Assembly: GCA_963813725.1 (NCBI GenBank)
Contig: CAWFAI010000017.1
Location: 168,120-232,119, forward strand
Direction of reading: 5' to 3'
DNA: 64,000 nt
Origin: VGBV01 sp963813725
Lineage (GTDB): Bacteria; Actinomycetota; Thermoleophilia; Solirubrobacterales; 70-9
Part shown: positions 1 through 9,354 of the stretch, one piece after another
How the letters are laid out: each line of letters starts with the position of its first letter
Position numbering within the stretch: position 1 is the stretch's first letter
Notes under the pieces: model-generated
The model's input: only the letters and a program-made list of their open reading frames with translations
Database searches by the model: none
Told to the model about the DNA's origin: nothing
Translations under genes and position numbers: made by a program

Positions 1-2
1 CC

Positions 3-302
3 TGGTGGGAGGTGGCGCTGCGCAAGCTCGGCCACTTGGCCGGCTACGCCGTCCTCTGCTTTCTGTGGTGGTGGGCGCTGGTCGGCCGCGTCGACCGGCC
101 CCTCGTGTGGGCGGCGGCGGTCTCGCTGCTCTACGCCGCGAGCGACGAGTACCACCAGACCTTCGTCGAGAACCGCACGGGCACGCCCATGGACGTCGCC
201 ATCGACGCCGCCGGGATCGCCATCGCCTGCCTGGTGATCGGCCGGCGCTGGCCCCGCCCGGCGTCACGGGAGCCGGCGCGGGCGGAGGGATCGGCCGGCT
301 AG
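3..302 (+). CDS. VanZ-like family membrane protein, 5' end cut off by window edge
   Basis: The protein reads as the C-terminal part of a VanZ-like membrane protein. It has the conserved KLGHLAGYAVL segment, a hydrophobic helix rich in Trp, then the SDEYHQTF motif and a final helix (MDVAIDAAGIAIACLVI) typical of that family. VanZ-like proteins are small integral membrane proteins of mostly unknown role, named after a teicoplanin-resistance factor. A GTG at 12 is available, but the in-frame codons before it (WWE) look like protein, so the gene probably starts left of the window. Its TAG stop shares the tetranucleotide CTAG with the stop of the converging gene on the other strand. Confidence 0.75.
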   Translation, partial: WWEVALRKLGHLAGYAVLCFLWWWALVGRVDRPLVWAAAVSLLYAASDEYHQTFVENRTGTPMDVAIDAAGIAIACLVIGRRWPRPASREPARAEGSAG

Positions 303-1351
303 ATCCAGCCCTGCTCGGTGGCCATGAGGACGGCCTGCGCGCGGTCGACCGCTCCGAGCTTGCCGTAGACGTTGTGCAGGTGGCTCCGCACGGTGCTGGC
401 CGACAGCTCCAGCTCCTGCGCGATCTGCTTGTAGACCTTGCCCTCGGCGAGGCGGCGGAGCACGTCGAGCTCGCGCGAGGAGAGCGGGCAGGGGCCGCTC
501 GCACGCCGGCGGGCGCCGACGCCCTGGGGAAGCTCGTAGAGGACCCGGCGCAGCCCCGCCTCGCCGAGCCCGCAGGCCTCGGCGGCGTCGGTCATGGCGG
601 TGACGCTGACCGGCGAGTCCTCCATGTAGGCCACGACCATGTCGCCGGTGCGGATGATCGCCGCGGCGCCGTCGGCCTGCTGGGAGTGGTGGCGCTCGAC
701 CGACTCGGCGATGCGGGAGGCCACGCCCCAGCGCCGGGCCAGGACCCCGCCCACGAGGGCGTGGTCGATGCCCAGATCGCGCCGCTCGGCGTCGATGCGG
801 TCGTCCGGGGTGCCCCCGTGGCGGTCGAACCGCTCGGCGTAACCGGGATGAAGCCGGGCGAGCGCCGGGCGGCCGATGTCGTGCAGGACGGCGGCAAGGG
901 CCAGCTCATCGCGTTCGGTGTAGCCGACCATCTCGGCGATCCGGTCAGACGTCCGCTGCACCGCCAGCGCGTGGATGCGGAAGCGGTCGGGGCGCAGGGC
1001 GAGCTGCGCGTCCCCGTTGAACATGTCGTAGGTGGGTGCGGAGCGCAGGATCGCCTCGACCGCGCCTGGGCCCAGGCGCTCGACGGCGTCGGGGACGCTG
1101 CGGATGCGGCCCCCGCCCTGCAGCTGGCCGGCCGCGCGGATGATCGCGCAGGTGAGGCCGACGTCGGTCTCGGCGGTGGCCGCGACCTCATGAGGCGGTG
1201 CGCCGCGCGCGATCAGGTCCAGGGCGTGGTCTCGGGACTCGGTCAGCGCCGGCTGGCGCTCGGCCTCCTCGAAGGCGGCAGCCAGCACGCGCCCGCGGCC
1301 CTCGCCGCGGGCAGGTACCTGCGCAGTGCGTCTCGCCGCTGTGGCCGCCAT
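299..1351 (-). CDS. HDOD-domain protein with C-terminal LuxR-type DNA-binding domain
   Basis: About 350 residues. The first two thirds form an HDOD/HD-like domain: a helical region, the VLHDIGRPAL segment near residue 160, and a later H-x-LVG...SVERHHS block. The last ~65 residues are a LuxR/GerE helix-turn-helix (LSSRELDVLRRLAEGK...SASTVRSHLHNVYGKL). It is probably a transcription regulator that couples a signalling-output domain to DNA binding; the ligand or partner cannot be read from sequence. I prefer the ATG at 1351, which has GTGGAG just upstream; a GTG at 1369 would add six residues. It lies about 40 nt downstream of gltX on the same strand and may be cotranscribed. Confidence 0.85.
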   Translation of the reverse strand: MAATAARRTAQVPARGEGRGRVLAAAFEEAERQPALTESRDHALDLIARGAPPHEVAATAETDVGLTCAIIRAAGQLQGGGRIRSVPDAVERLGPGAVEAILRSAPTYDMFNGDAQLALRPDRFRIHALAVQRTSDRIAEMVGYTERDELALAAVLHDIGRPALARLHPGYAERFDRHGGTPDDRIDAERRDLGIDHALVGGVLARRWGVASRIAESVERHHSQQADGAAAIIRTGDMVVAYMEDSPVSVTAMTDAAEACGLGEAGLRRVLYELPQGVGARRRASGPCPLSSRELDVLRRLAEGKVYKQIAQELELSASTVRSHLHNVYGKLGAVDRAQAVLMATEQGWI

Positions 1352-1391
1352 TACTCCACTAATCGGCACCCCACTATTAATTGTTTAGCCC

Positions 1392-2780
1392 TTACGTCGA
1401 GGCGTTCCAATACACGTCCAGCGCACGCCCGATTCGTGCAATCGAGCGTTCCTTGCCGAGCACGGCGAGCGACTCGAAGATGCCCGGCGAGACCGTGCCG
1501 CCGCTGATCGCCACGCGGATCGGCTGGTAGAGCTTTCCCGGCTTCAGGTCGTGCGCGGCCAGAACCGGCGCCAGCGAGGCCTCGATCTCGGCCGGCTCGA
1601 AGGGATCCGTGCCTCGCAGCGCCTCCAGCGCATCCTGCAGCGCCGGCCTGGCGCCGTCCACCATCACCTTCCTGGTGGCCTTGGGGTCGTATTCGGGCTC
1701 CTCGAACAGGAACTTGATCAGCGGCCAGACCTCGTTCAGCGTCTGAGCCTTCTCCTGCACGATCTCGCAGGCGGCCCGGAGCGCCTCGTCGGGCTCTCGG
1801 CCGAGGTGATTCGCCACAGCCTCGGTGTATGCGTCCGCAGGCATCTCGCGCATGAAGCGCCCGTTCAGCCAGCGCAGCTTCTGCTCGTCGAATATCGCCG
1901 AGGCCCGCCCCACGTCCTTCACGTCGAAGCGCGCGACCAGCTCGTCGGTGCTCATGATCGTGGTGTCGTCGTCGGTCCCCCAGCCCAGCAGCGCCAGGTA
2001 GTTGCGGACCGCCGCGGGCAGGTAGCCGCCTTCGCGCAGCTCCTGCACGCTGGCCGCGCCGTGCCGCTTGGAGAGCTTCTTGCCGTCGGGGCCGTGGAGC
2101 AGTGGCAGGTGGGCGTAGCGCGGCGGCTCCACCCCCAGCGCCTCCATCACCAGCAGCTGCTTCGGGGTGTTCGAGAGGTGGTCGTCGCCGCGGATCACGT
2201 CGGTGATCCCCATCTCCGCGTCGTCGACGGCGACCGCGAAGTTGTAGAGCACCGAGCCGTCGCCCCGGGCGATCACGAAGTCGTCGGCGGCCGAGTTCGG
2301 GAAGCGGACCTCGCCGCGGATCAGGTCTTGCACAACCGTGTCGCCCTCGTCGGGGACGTGCAGCCGCACGGCCGCGGTCGGGTCCTCGCTCGGCAGCCCG
2401 CGATAGCCCTTCTCCTTCCCGTGCTGCTCCTTCCACGCCTTCACGTCGTCGCCGGTGGCCGGGTCGCGGTAGGCGGCGCCGCTCTGAAGCAGGCGCTCGA
2501 TCGCCTCGCGGTGGCGCTCGGCCCGCTCGAACTGGCTCGCGGGGCCCTCGTCCCAGTCCAGCTCGAGCCACCGCAACGCGTCCAGGATCTGCTCGACGTT
2601 CTCCGGAGTCGAGCGCTCGCGGTCGGTGTCCTCGATCCGCAACACCAGCTCGCCGCCGTCGTGGCGGGCCTGCAGCCAGTTGTACAGTGCCGTCCGCGCT
2701 CCGCCGATGTGGAGCGCCCCCGTCGGCGACGGGGCGAACCTCACTCTGACTGGCGATTTCGGATTCGAGCCCTCATCCAT
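1392..2780 (-). CDS. gltX: Glutamate--tRNA ligase
   Basis: Class I aminoacyl-tRNA synthetase charging tRNA-Glu (or, in many actinobacteria, also tRNA-Gln ahead of amidotransferase correction). About 462 residues, the normal length. The N-terminus reads VRVRFAPSPTGALHIGG, with the HIGH-type ATP-binding motif (HIGG, residues 24-27). LRIEDTDRERS follows, and the KMSKS-type signature appears as KLSKR in the middle of the protein. The chosen ATG at 2780 gives a nine-residue lead before the conserved core. It overlaps the ATG of the divergent nfo gene by two bases inside CATG, so the promoter must lie within nfo or upstream codons must be used; 36 additional in-frame codons exist upstream but read poorly. 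Confidence 0.95.
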   Translation of the reverse strand: MDEGSNPKSPVRVRFAPSPTGALHIGGARTALYNWLQARHDGGELVLRIEDTDRERSTPENVEQILDALRWLELDWDEGPASQFERAERHREAIERLLQSGAAYRDPATGDDVKAWKEQHGKEKGYRGLPSEDPTAAVRLHVPDEGDTVVQDLIRGEVRFPNSAADDFVIARGDGSVLYNFAVAVDDAEMGITDVIRGDDHLSNTPKQLLVMEALGVEPPRYAHLPLLHGPDGKKLSKRHGAASVQELREGGYLPAAVRNYLALLGWGTDDDTTIMSTDELVARFDVKDVGRASAIFDEQKLRWLNGRFMREMPADAYTEAVANHLGREPDEALRAACEIVQEKAQTLNEVWPLIKFLFEEPEYDPKATRKVMVDGARPALQDALEALRGTDPFEPAEIEASLAPVLAAHDLKPGKLYQPIRVAISGGTVSPGIFESLAVLGKERSIARIGRALDVYWNAST

Positions 2781-3639
2781 GCTGATCGGCGCCCATGTTT
2801 CCACAGGGGGTGGCCTGCTCAACGTGCTCGAGCGAGCGAAGGACACGCGCTCGGACGCGATCCAGATCTTCAACCAGAGCCCGCGCATGTGGCGGCCGAC
2901 GAGGTACGCCGACGAGGATTTCGCCGCCTTCCGGGAGGGAATGGAGAAGTCGCGACTTCAGGCCGTGATGATCCACATGATCTACCTGATCAACCCGGCG
3001 ACCAAGGACAAGGAGATGCGGAAGAAGAGCCTCGCCTCGCTCACCCACGCCCTCCGCGTCGGCGAGGGAATCGGCGCGATCGGGGTCGTCGTCCACCCGG
3101 GGGCGCTCAAGGAGGACACCCGCTCGAACGCGAAGAAGCGCGCGATAAAGCTGCTCACCGAAGCGCTCGCCGAGACCGAGTCCTGCCCGATCCTCTACGA
3201 GAACACGGCCGGCTCGCCCCAGCTCCTGGGCCGCGACTTCGACGAGACCGCCGAGCTGATCGAGAAGACCGGCGGGCCCAAGCGCCTCGGCCTCTGCATC
3301 GACTCCTGCCACCTGCACGCGACCGGGTATGACGTCCGCACCCCCGAGGGCGTGGCCGAGATCGCCGACGAGATCGACGCCAAGATCGGGCTCGAGCAGC
3401 TGAAGGCCATCCACCTGAACGACTCCCGCGACGAGCGCGGCTCCAACCGCGACCGCCACGCCGCGATCGGCAAGGGCGAGATCGGCCGCAAGGGCTTCCG
3501 CGCCTTCCTCTCGGAGCCCCGCTTCCAGGGGCTGCCCGCGGTCTCGGAGACGCCGGGTCTCGCCGGCAAGGGCCCAGACCGCAAGGAGGTGCAGCTGATG
3601 CGCCAGCTGCGCCGCGAGGGGATCAAGGCCCGCTCGTGA
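2779..3639 (+). CDS. nfo: Endonuclease IV (AP endonuclease)
   Basis: Zn-dependent AP endonuclease of base-excision repair, 286 residues. The start MLIGAHVSTGGG is the canonical Nfo N-terminus, which fixes the ATG at 2779. Metal-ligand segments are all visible: VMIHMIYLINP (His), VVVHPGAL (His), LYENTAG (Glu), CIDSCHLHATGYD (Asp, His), IHLNDSRDERGSNRDRH (His, Asp, His) and AVSETPG (Glu). Its start codon overlaps that of gltX on the opposite strand, leaving no intergenic promoter space. Its TGA overlaps the GTG of the next gene (GTGA), so those two are translationally coupled. Confidence 0.96.
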   Translation: MLIGAHVSTGGGLLNVLERAKDTRSDAIQIFNQSPRMWRPTRYADEDFAAFREGMEKSRLQAVMIHMIYLINPATKDKEMRKKSLASLTHALRVGEGIGAIGVVVHPGALKEDTRSNAKKRAIKLLTEALAETESCPILYENTAGSPQLLGRDFDETAELIEKTGGPKRLGLCIDSCHLHATGYDVRTPEGVAEIADEIDAKIGLEQLKAIHLNDSRDERGSNRDRHAAIGKGEIGRKGFRAFLSEPRFQGLPAVSETPGLAGKGPDRKEVQLMRQLRREGIKARS

Positions 3640-4082
3640 GCGACGAGCCCGCAGCGGCCGGGGGCCACAGGCTCGAGCGCATCGCCCTGCTGGCGGGCTC
3701 GGCCCTGGCCTCGATCAACATCTGGACCGGGGCGCCCCTGTTCGCCGTCTGGGTGGGCTCCCGGATCCAGGCCGCCCAGGACCGCCTCAGCATGACCGCC
3801 CTGCTCGCCGTGGTCGCCACGCTGGCGGTGATGGTGTTCCTCCTCGCCTGGCTGCTCGCCTACTTCAACGGCCGCTACGACGAGGTGACCGGACGCCCCC
3901 AGAAGGCCCGCTACACCTCCCCCTGGCTGCGCAGCATGCGCGGCGAGCGCGAGGAGGACATCCGCCGCGAGGTCGGCATCAGCGGCGTCGAGCGCGTCGT
4001 CATCCTCGCCGTCGTCGCAGCCGTCCTCGCCTTCGAGGTCTGGTTCTTCTTCTTCGCCGGCAGCTCCCTGCCGAACGCCTAG
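3636..4082 (+). CDS. Small membrane protein of unknown function
   Basis: 148 residues. Hydrophobic stretches lie near residues 14-40, 53-77 and 119-140 (VVILAVVAAVLAFEVWFFFF). Between the second and third helices is a charged loop (RYDEVTGRPQKARYTSPWLRSMRGEREEDIRREVGI). I do not recognise a named domain. The GTG start at 3636 overlaps the nfo stop, so the two genes are likely cotranscribed. This does not by itself prove a DNA-repair role. Confidence 0.7.
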   Translation: MSDEPAAAGGHRLERIALLAGSALASINIWTGAPLFAVWVGSRIQAAQDRLSMTALLAVVATLAVMVFLLAWLLAYFNGRYDEVTGRPQKARYTSPWLRSMRGEREEDIRREVGISGVERVVILAVVAAVLAFEVWFFFFAGSSLPNA

Positions 4083-4089
4083 GTATCAG

Positions 4090-4617
4090 TCACTCAGCTC
4101 GGGTGCCATCGGTCGGGGCTTCGGCGGGGTGGGGTTCGTCGCGAACCCCTGCTCGGCTTGCGGCTGTGGCCTTTCGGCCGGCGGCAGGAACGAGGCTCGT
4201 CACCTCGCCGAGGCCGACGGGCGGCATGTTGTTGTAGACGCATTCGTAGCTGCCGGCGGCGATCAGGAAGGTCTCGTGCCAGATGCCGACGTCGCCGTTC
4301 GATCCGATTCGCTTGTTGAACGCGACCCAGGCGGGCCAGTGGGCGGCATCGCGGTTGCGTGCGTAGGCCTCGAGCTGATCGAAGGAGCGCCAGTACTGGA
4401 CCAGCATCGGCCGCCGAGGGCTGCCCATGTATTGGCGGGCGCCGAGAAACCCTGATTCGGGGCTGTCCTCGAGCTCGCGCAGCATGCGTGGCATCGCGAA
4501 GAACACGGGCAGCCATTTCCACGGCTTCCAGAGCCTGTTGATGCGCATGCCGATCAGGAAGACGACGAAATCGCCTTCGATCTCTGCCGTCACCCGCTTA
4601 TTGATCAGCTCAGCCAT
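4090..4617 (-). CDS. DUF4188 family protein (ABM-fold monooxygenase-like)
   Basis: 175 residues. The sequence GDFVVFLIGMRINRLWKPWKW, then MPRMLRELE, GFLGARQYMG, MLVQYWRSFDQLEAYA and HWPAWVAFNKRIG matches the DUF4188 pattern that I recall from actinobacteria and fungi, related to antibiotic-monooxygenase/dehydratase-like ferredoxin folds. No substrate is known. The C-terminal ~30 residues (after VTSLVPAAGRK) look unstructured and family-foreign. Converges with the small membrane protein gene ending at 4082. Confidence 0.75.
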   Translation of the reverse strand: MAELINKRVTAEIEGDFVVFLIGMRINRLWKPWKWLPVFFAMPRMLRELEDSPESGFLGARQYMGSPRRPMLVQYWRSFDQLEAYARNRDAAHWPAWVAFNKRIGSNGDVGIWHETFLIAAGSYECVYNNMPPVGLGEVTSLVPAAGRKATAASRAGVRDEPHPAEAPTDGTRAE

Positions 4618-4711
4618 GGCAACTCGCCGGTGGCCTCATTATCCAACCTCACCGGCATGCCGCGGGAGATAGGGCGGCACCCGACCCCGCCCGTCCCTAG
4701 CGCGGTAACCG

Positions 4712-5119
4712 CTAGCCGATCGCGTTGCGCAGGTCGAAGGCGCGGATCGCCTCGGGGCTGGTGTCCGAGCAGTCGAAGAACTTGCGGTTGACGCACTCGT
4801 AAGCGGGGCCGTCGCCCTCGTAGGCCCGCTCGACCGTGAACTGGCACTGGGGCAACGCCTCGCCGGTCATCTTGATGCCGCCGAAGCCTCCGCGGCCCCC
4901 GTCGGCGAGCAGGAAGAGGTCGAGATTGATCTCGCCGCCGAAGACCTTGTTGACGCAGCCGATGAAGCGGCCGCCGGTGACCGCGTCCTCATAGGTGTAG
5001 AGGTAGCGGCAGCCCATCTCGATGCACCCGGCGGGGTCGATCAGCTTGTCGCAGAAGGACCGGCACTCGCGACACTCGCCGGCGCTGCGGGTCTTCTGGG
5101 GTGACTGCCTCAGCGGCAC
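4712..5119 (-). CDS. Cysteine-rich hypothetical protein
   Basis: 135 residues, no recognised domain. Ten cysteines are spread along the protein (for example GECRECRSFCDKL, GCIEMGCRYLY, FIGCVNK, QCQFTVE, YECVNRKFFDCSD). No signal peptide is obvious, so these may bind metal or form an intracellular structural site rather than secreted disulfides; that is inference. The ATG at 5119 is followed directly by a basic N-terminus. The gene stands alone between DUF4188 and dnaE. The 119 bases from 5120 to 5238 hold nothing I can name. Confidence 0.6.
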   Translation of the reverse strand: MPLRQSPQKTRSAGECRECRSFCDKLIDPAGCIEMGCRYLYTYEDAVTGGRFIGCVNKVFGGEINLDLFLLADGGRGGFGGIKMTGEALPQCQFTVERAYEGDGPAYECVNRKFFDCSDTSPEAIRAFDLRNAIG

Positions 5120-5238
5120 ACCGTGAGTCTATGCCTGGCGCGGACGCTGTCCAGGCGGGTTTTCGGGCGCCCCTTGTGCTCTGGAGCGCGCTGTGGTAGT
5201 CGGCGGACGCGTGTCGGGGGCCGGGGCCTCGGCGCGGG

Positions 5239-8200
5239 TCAGGCGGCGCGGGCGCTGGAGCCGAGCAGCGCGTCCAGCTCGGCGCGGAGCGCGGCGGAGG
5301 GACGGACTCGGTATTCGTCGCCGAAGCGCAGGCGGCGCGTGCCCTCGCGAGTCTCCATCTCCAGCGTCACCTCGGCGTCGCCCGGGAAGTGCTCGAACAC
5401 GGCCTTCAGGTCGTCCACCAGCGATGCGCCGAACTCTCCGGCGTGGATCCGCAGCACGATCGGCTTGGGGGCGCGGGCCTGGCGCGCCCGGGCGACCTCG
5501 TCGGCCGAGGGCTCGAAGCGCTCCAGCTCCTGCGCGACGAGCTTGGTCTGCCCGCGCTCCTGGTGGTCGAGGCGTCCCCTGATGAGCACGATGCTGTCGA
5601 CCCCCAGCCACTCCACCGACTCGGTGTAGGACTTGCCCAGGACCAGCGTGTCCACCTGGCCCTCCACGTCGTCCAGCGTGAGGAAGGCCATCGGGTCACC
5701 GCGCTTGGTCTTGTGGCGCTTGAACTCGGTGACGATGCCTCCGACGGTGACGATCGAGCCGTCCTGCTTGCCGTCCAGCTCGGAGAGCGGGCAGTCGACC
5801 CTGCCGCGCAGCGCGTCGCGGACCTCGGCCAGCGGGTGGGATGAGAGGAAGGTCCCCAGCGTCTCCTTCTCCAGCCGCAGCAGCTCGCGCTGGTCGTACT
5901 CGTCGAGGCCGACGGGCGGGTGCTGGGCCCTCCCCGCGCCGGGCTCCTCGGAGCCGCCGCCGCCGAGATCGAAGATCGAGCCCTGGCCCAGCCGGGAGTC
6001 CTCCTGTGCCTTCTGGCCGGCGGCCGTCGCCATCGGCAGCGCGTCCAGCATGCCCCGCCGGGAGGCGCCGGTCGAATCGAGCGCGCCGCATTTGACCAGG
6101 CACTCGACGGCCCGCTTGTTGACGGCGCGGGTGTCCACGCGCTCGCAGAAGTCATACAGGGACGTGAAGTCGCCCCCCTCCGAGCGTGCGTCGAGGATCG
6201 CCTGCACCGCCGCGTGGCCGACGTTCTTGACGGCGTCGAGGCCGAAGCGGATGCTGTTGCCGGAGACGACGAAGCCGTGGTCGGAGGCGTTGACGTCGGG
6301 CGGCAGCACCTTGATCCCCATCTCGTCGCAGCGGTTGACGAAGAACGGGACCTTGTCCTTGGTCCTCATCACGGTCGAGATCAGCGCCGCCATGTACTCG
6401 GCCGGGTAGTTGGCCCGCAGCCAGGCCGTTCGGTAGGCGATCAGCGCGTAGCAGGCCGCGTGGCTGCGGTTGAAGGAGTAGTCGGCGGCCGCCTCCATCA
6501 GCGACCAGAGGTCCCCGGCGACGCGTTTGTCGGTGTCCGAAGCGCCCAGGCCTTCCAGGAACTTGTCTTTCATCGTCGCCATCAGGTCCCGCTTCTTCTT
6601 TCCGACCGCCTTGCGCAGGTCGTCCGCCTCGGCCGGGCTGAAGCCGGACATCTGCTTCGCGATCTCCATCAGCTGCTCCTGGTAGATGACGCAGCCGTAG
6701 GTGGACTCGGTGATCGGGCGCATCCGCGGGTCCGGGTAGCGGATCGAGGAGGGGTCGCGCTTGCCGCGCGCGTACTGGTCGATGTAGTTCATGGCACCCG
6801 GCCGGTAGAGGGAGACGAGCGCCACCAGGTCCTGGAACTCGGTCGGCCGCACCTTGCGCAGGGCGTCGCGCATCCCATCGGACTCGAACTGGAAGACGCC
6901 GATCGAGTCACCGCGCGAGAGCATCTCGTAGGTGGCCGGGTCATCCAGCGGGATGTCCTTGATCGCGATCCCCTCGCCCCGCGAGCGCTCGACGATTTCG
7001 ACCGCGTCCTCGATCACGTCGAGGTTGCGCAGGCCGAGGAAGTCCATCTTCAGCAGCCCGATCTGCTCGATCGGCCCCATCGAGTACTGGGTGACCATCT
7101 TGTACGCGCGCTCTGCCCGGCCCGCGCCGTTGCCGTTCCCCCCGTTTGCTGCGGTCTCCCCCGCGCCGGCGCTGCGGTCCTCGGCCAGCTGCAGCGGCAC
7201 GATCTCCTGCAGCGGGCGGTCGGAGATCACCACGGCGGCGGCGTGGATCGAGTTGTTGCGGACGATCCCCTCCAACCCCTTGGCGACGTCGATGATCTTC
7301 TTGGCGTCGGGCTCGGAGTCGTAGGTGCGGCGCAGCTCCTGGCCGCCCTTCAGGCACTCAGCGAAGCTGGGGCTGCGGCCCATGATCGGCTCGGGGATCT
7401 GCTTGGCGAGCCGGTCGCCCGCTGCGTAGTCGTAGCCCAGCACGCGCGCCGCGTCCCGCGTCGCCGCGCGCGGGGCCATCTTGCCGAAGGTGATGATCTG
7501 CGCCACGCACTCGCGGCCGTACTTGTCCTGGACGTATCGGATCACCTGCTCGCGCCCTCGCACCGAGAAGTCGATGTCGATGTCGGGCATCGACTTGCGC
7601 CCGGGGTTGAGGAAGCGCTCGAACAGCAGATCGTTGGCGATCGGGTCGATGTCCGTGATGTTGAGCGCGTAGGAGACGATCGAGCCCGCGGCCGAGCCAC
7701 GGCCCGGGCCCACCGCGATCCCGTTCTCCTTCGCGTACTTGACGAAATCCCAGACGATCAGGAAGTAGGACTCGAAGCCCATCTTCGAGATCACGCCGAG
7801 CTCGAACTCGAGCCGCTCCCGGGCCTCGGCCGGGACCGGGTCGCCGTAGCGAGCCGCAAGCCCCTCGCTCGCCAGCTCGCGCAGCATCTGCTTGGGATCA
7901 GTCCCCTCCGGGGTCTCGTAGCGGGGCAGCAGCAGCTTGTCCAGCTCCATCTCGACCTCGCAGCGCTCGGCGATCTCGAGGGTCGTTCGGGATCGCCTCT
8001 GGCCACTCGGCGAAGTCGGCCGCCATCTCCTCGGGGCTCTTGAGGAAGAACTCGTTGGTGTCGAAGCTCAGCTTCGGGTCTGCGACGGTGGACTTCGTCT
8101 GCACGCACAGCAGCGCCGCGTGGTTGTCGTAGTCCTCGCGCCGCAGGTAGTGCACGTCGGCCGTCCCCACCAGCGGGCGGCCGAGCTCCCGCGCCACCTT

Positions 8201-8821
8201 GACGATGCCCTCGTTCGCCTTGTCCTGCTCGGCGATGCCGTTGCGCTGCAGCTCGAAGTAGACCTGCTCGGCGCCGAAGACGTTGACCAGGTCGTCGATG
8301 TGAGCGCGGGCGTCCTCGGGGCGGTCCTCGACGATGCGCCGGCAGAAGCGCGACTGCAGGCAGCCGGTCAGGGCCAGGATCCCCTCGGAGTGTCGCGAGA
8401 GCAGCTCCATGTCCAGGTTCGCCTTCCCTCGCGAGAAGCCCTCGAGGAACCCGGCCGAGCTCAGCATCGCCAGGTTTCTGAAGCCCTGGTCGCTCTGGGC
8501 CAGCAGGGTCAGGTGGTTGCGCTCGTAGCGGGGCTGGGCCGCGATCGCGTTGCGGTCGTCGACCAGATAGGCCTCCATGCCGATGATCGGCTTGATCCCG
8601 TTGTCCCTGCATGCCTGGTAGTGCTCGACCGCCCCGTTCATCACCCCGTGATCGGTCAGCCCCAGCGCCGGCATCCCCAGCTCGGCCGCCCGCTCGGCCA
8701 GCGACATCCGCCCCTCGAGCTGGCCCTTCTTGTTCTTCTTGCGCGGGCTCAGCTTGCAGGCGCCGTCGAGCAGCGAGTACTCGCTGTGGACGTGAAGGTG
8801 GACCGCTCCCGGGCTGCTCAC
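5239..8821 (-). CDS. dnaE: DNA polymerase III alpha subunit, split by a one-base frameshift
   Basis: Replicative polymerase subunit, about 1193 residues when repaired. The N-terminal PHP domain begins AVHLHVHSEYSLLDGA and includes LTDHGVMNG. The palm domain carries GPGRGSAAGS and the catalytic PDIDIDF. An OB-fold lies near the C-terminus (IVTVGGIVTEF). A GTG at 8821 with GGAAGG upstream gives the expected N-terminus. The reading frame breaks at about 7984: one extra base between NPN-like and LEIAERCEVEMELDKLLLP codons separates the PHP part (8821-7985) from the polymerase part (7983-5239). Removing it restores the usual NTLEIAERC. As this is an essential gene, a sequencing error is the likeliest explanation. 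A real break would require a second replicative polymerase elsewhere. Confidence 0.93.
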
Positions 8822-8904
8822 CCATCCATCCTTCCAAGCGAGGCAGATGCCACGGCCCGCTTTCTGCGCATGTTCCGCGCAACTTCGGGCAGGATTATCG
8901 GACG

Positions 8905-9339
8905 ATGATCTGGCTGCTGAGGCACGGCGAGGCGGAGGACGGCGAAGGCAAGCCCGACGCCGAGCGAGACCTGACCAAGAAGGGCGAGCGCCAGTCCCGT
9001 GAGGCGGGACTGGCGATGAAGGCGATGGGCGTGAAGCTCGACGTCTGCCTGGCGAGCCCGAAGGTGCGCGCAAGGCGCACGGCCGAGCTCGCCTGTGAGG
9101 CTCTGGGGGTGGAGGTGGAGCTGGACGAGCGGCTCGCGGGCGGTGACTTCGATCCGCTCGAGCTTGCGGCCGGCCGCGGCGAGGTCATGCTGGTCGGCCA
9201 CGAACCGGACTTCTCACGGGCGATCGCGATCGTCACCGGCTCGCGGGTGAAGCTGAAGAAGGGCGGCCTCGCCGCACTCGACGATCACCTCCTGCACGCG
9301 CTGCTGCGCCCCAAGGACCTGCGCGAGGCCGCCTCCTGA
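8905..9339 (+). CDS. SixA-like phosphohistidine phosphatase
   Basis: 144 residues, histidine phosphatase (RHG) superfamily. The RHG motif is at residues 6-8 (MIWLLRHGEAEDG), followed by DLTKKGERQS, a P-x-x-R-A-x-x-T-A-E block (SPKVRARRTAEL) and the second catalytic histidine in LVGHEPDFS. The short size and sequence fit SixA, which dephosphorylates His-phosphate on signalling proteins; the partner here is unknown. The ATG at 8905 is the natural start because the RHG motif follows at once. Divergent from dnaE with an 83-nt gap. Confidence 0.85.
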   Translation: MIWLLRHGEAEDGEGKPDAERDLTKKGERQSREAGLAMKAMGVKLDVCLASPKVRARRTAELACEALGVEVELDERLAGGDFDPLELAAGRGEVMLVGHEPDFSRAIAIVTGSRVKLKKGGLAALDDHLLHALLRPKDLREAAS

Positions 9340-9354
9340 GCGACGGATGTCGGG

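Noticed and set aside
5..1507. Long plus-strand ORF of 500 codons
   Set aside because: Lies opposite the HDOD-LuxR gene and gltX; Arg/Gly-rich composition typical of a high-GC shadow frame.
5920..8043. Plus-strand 707-codon ORF
   Set aside because: Antisense to dnaE with no domain, no start context and shadow-type composition.
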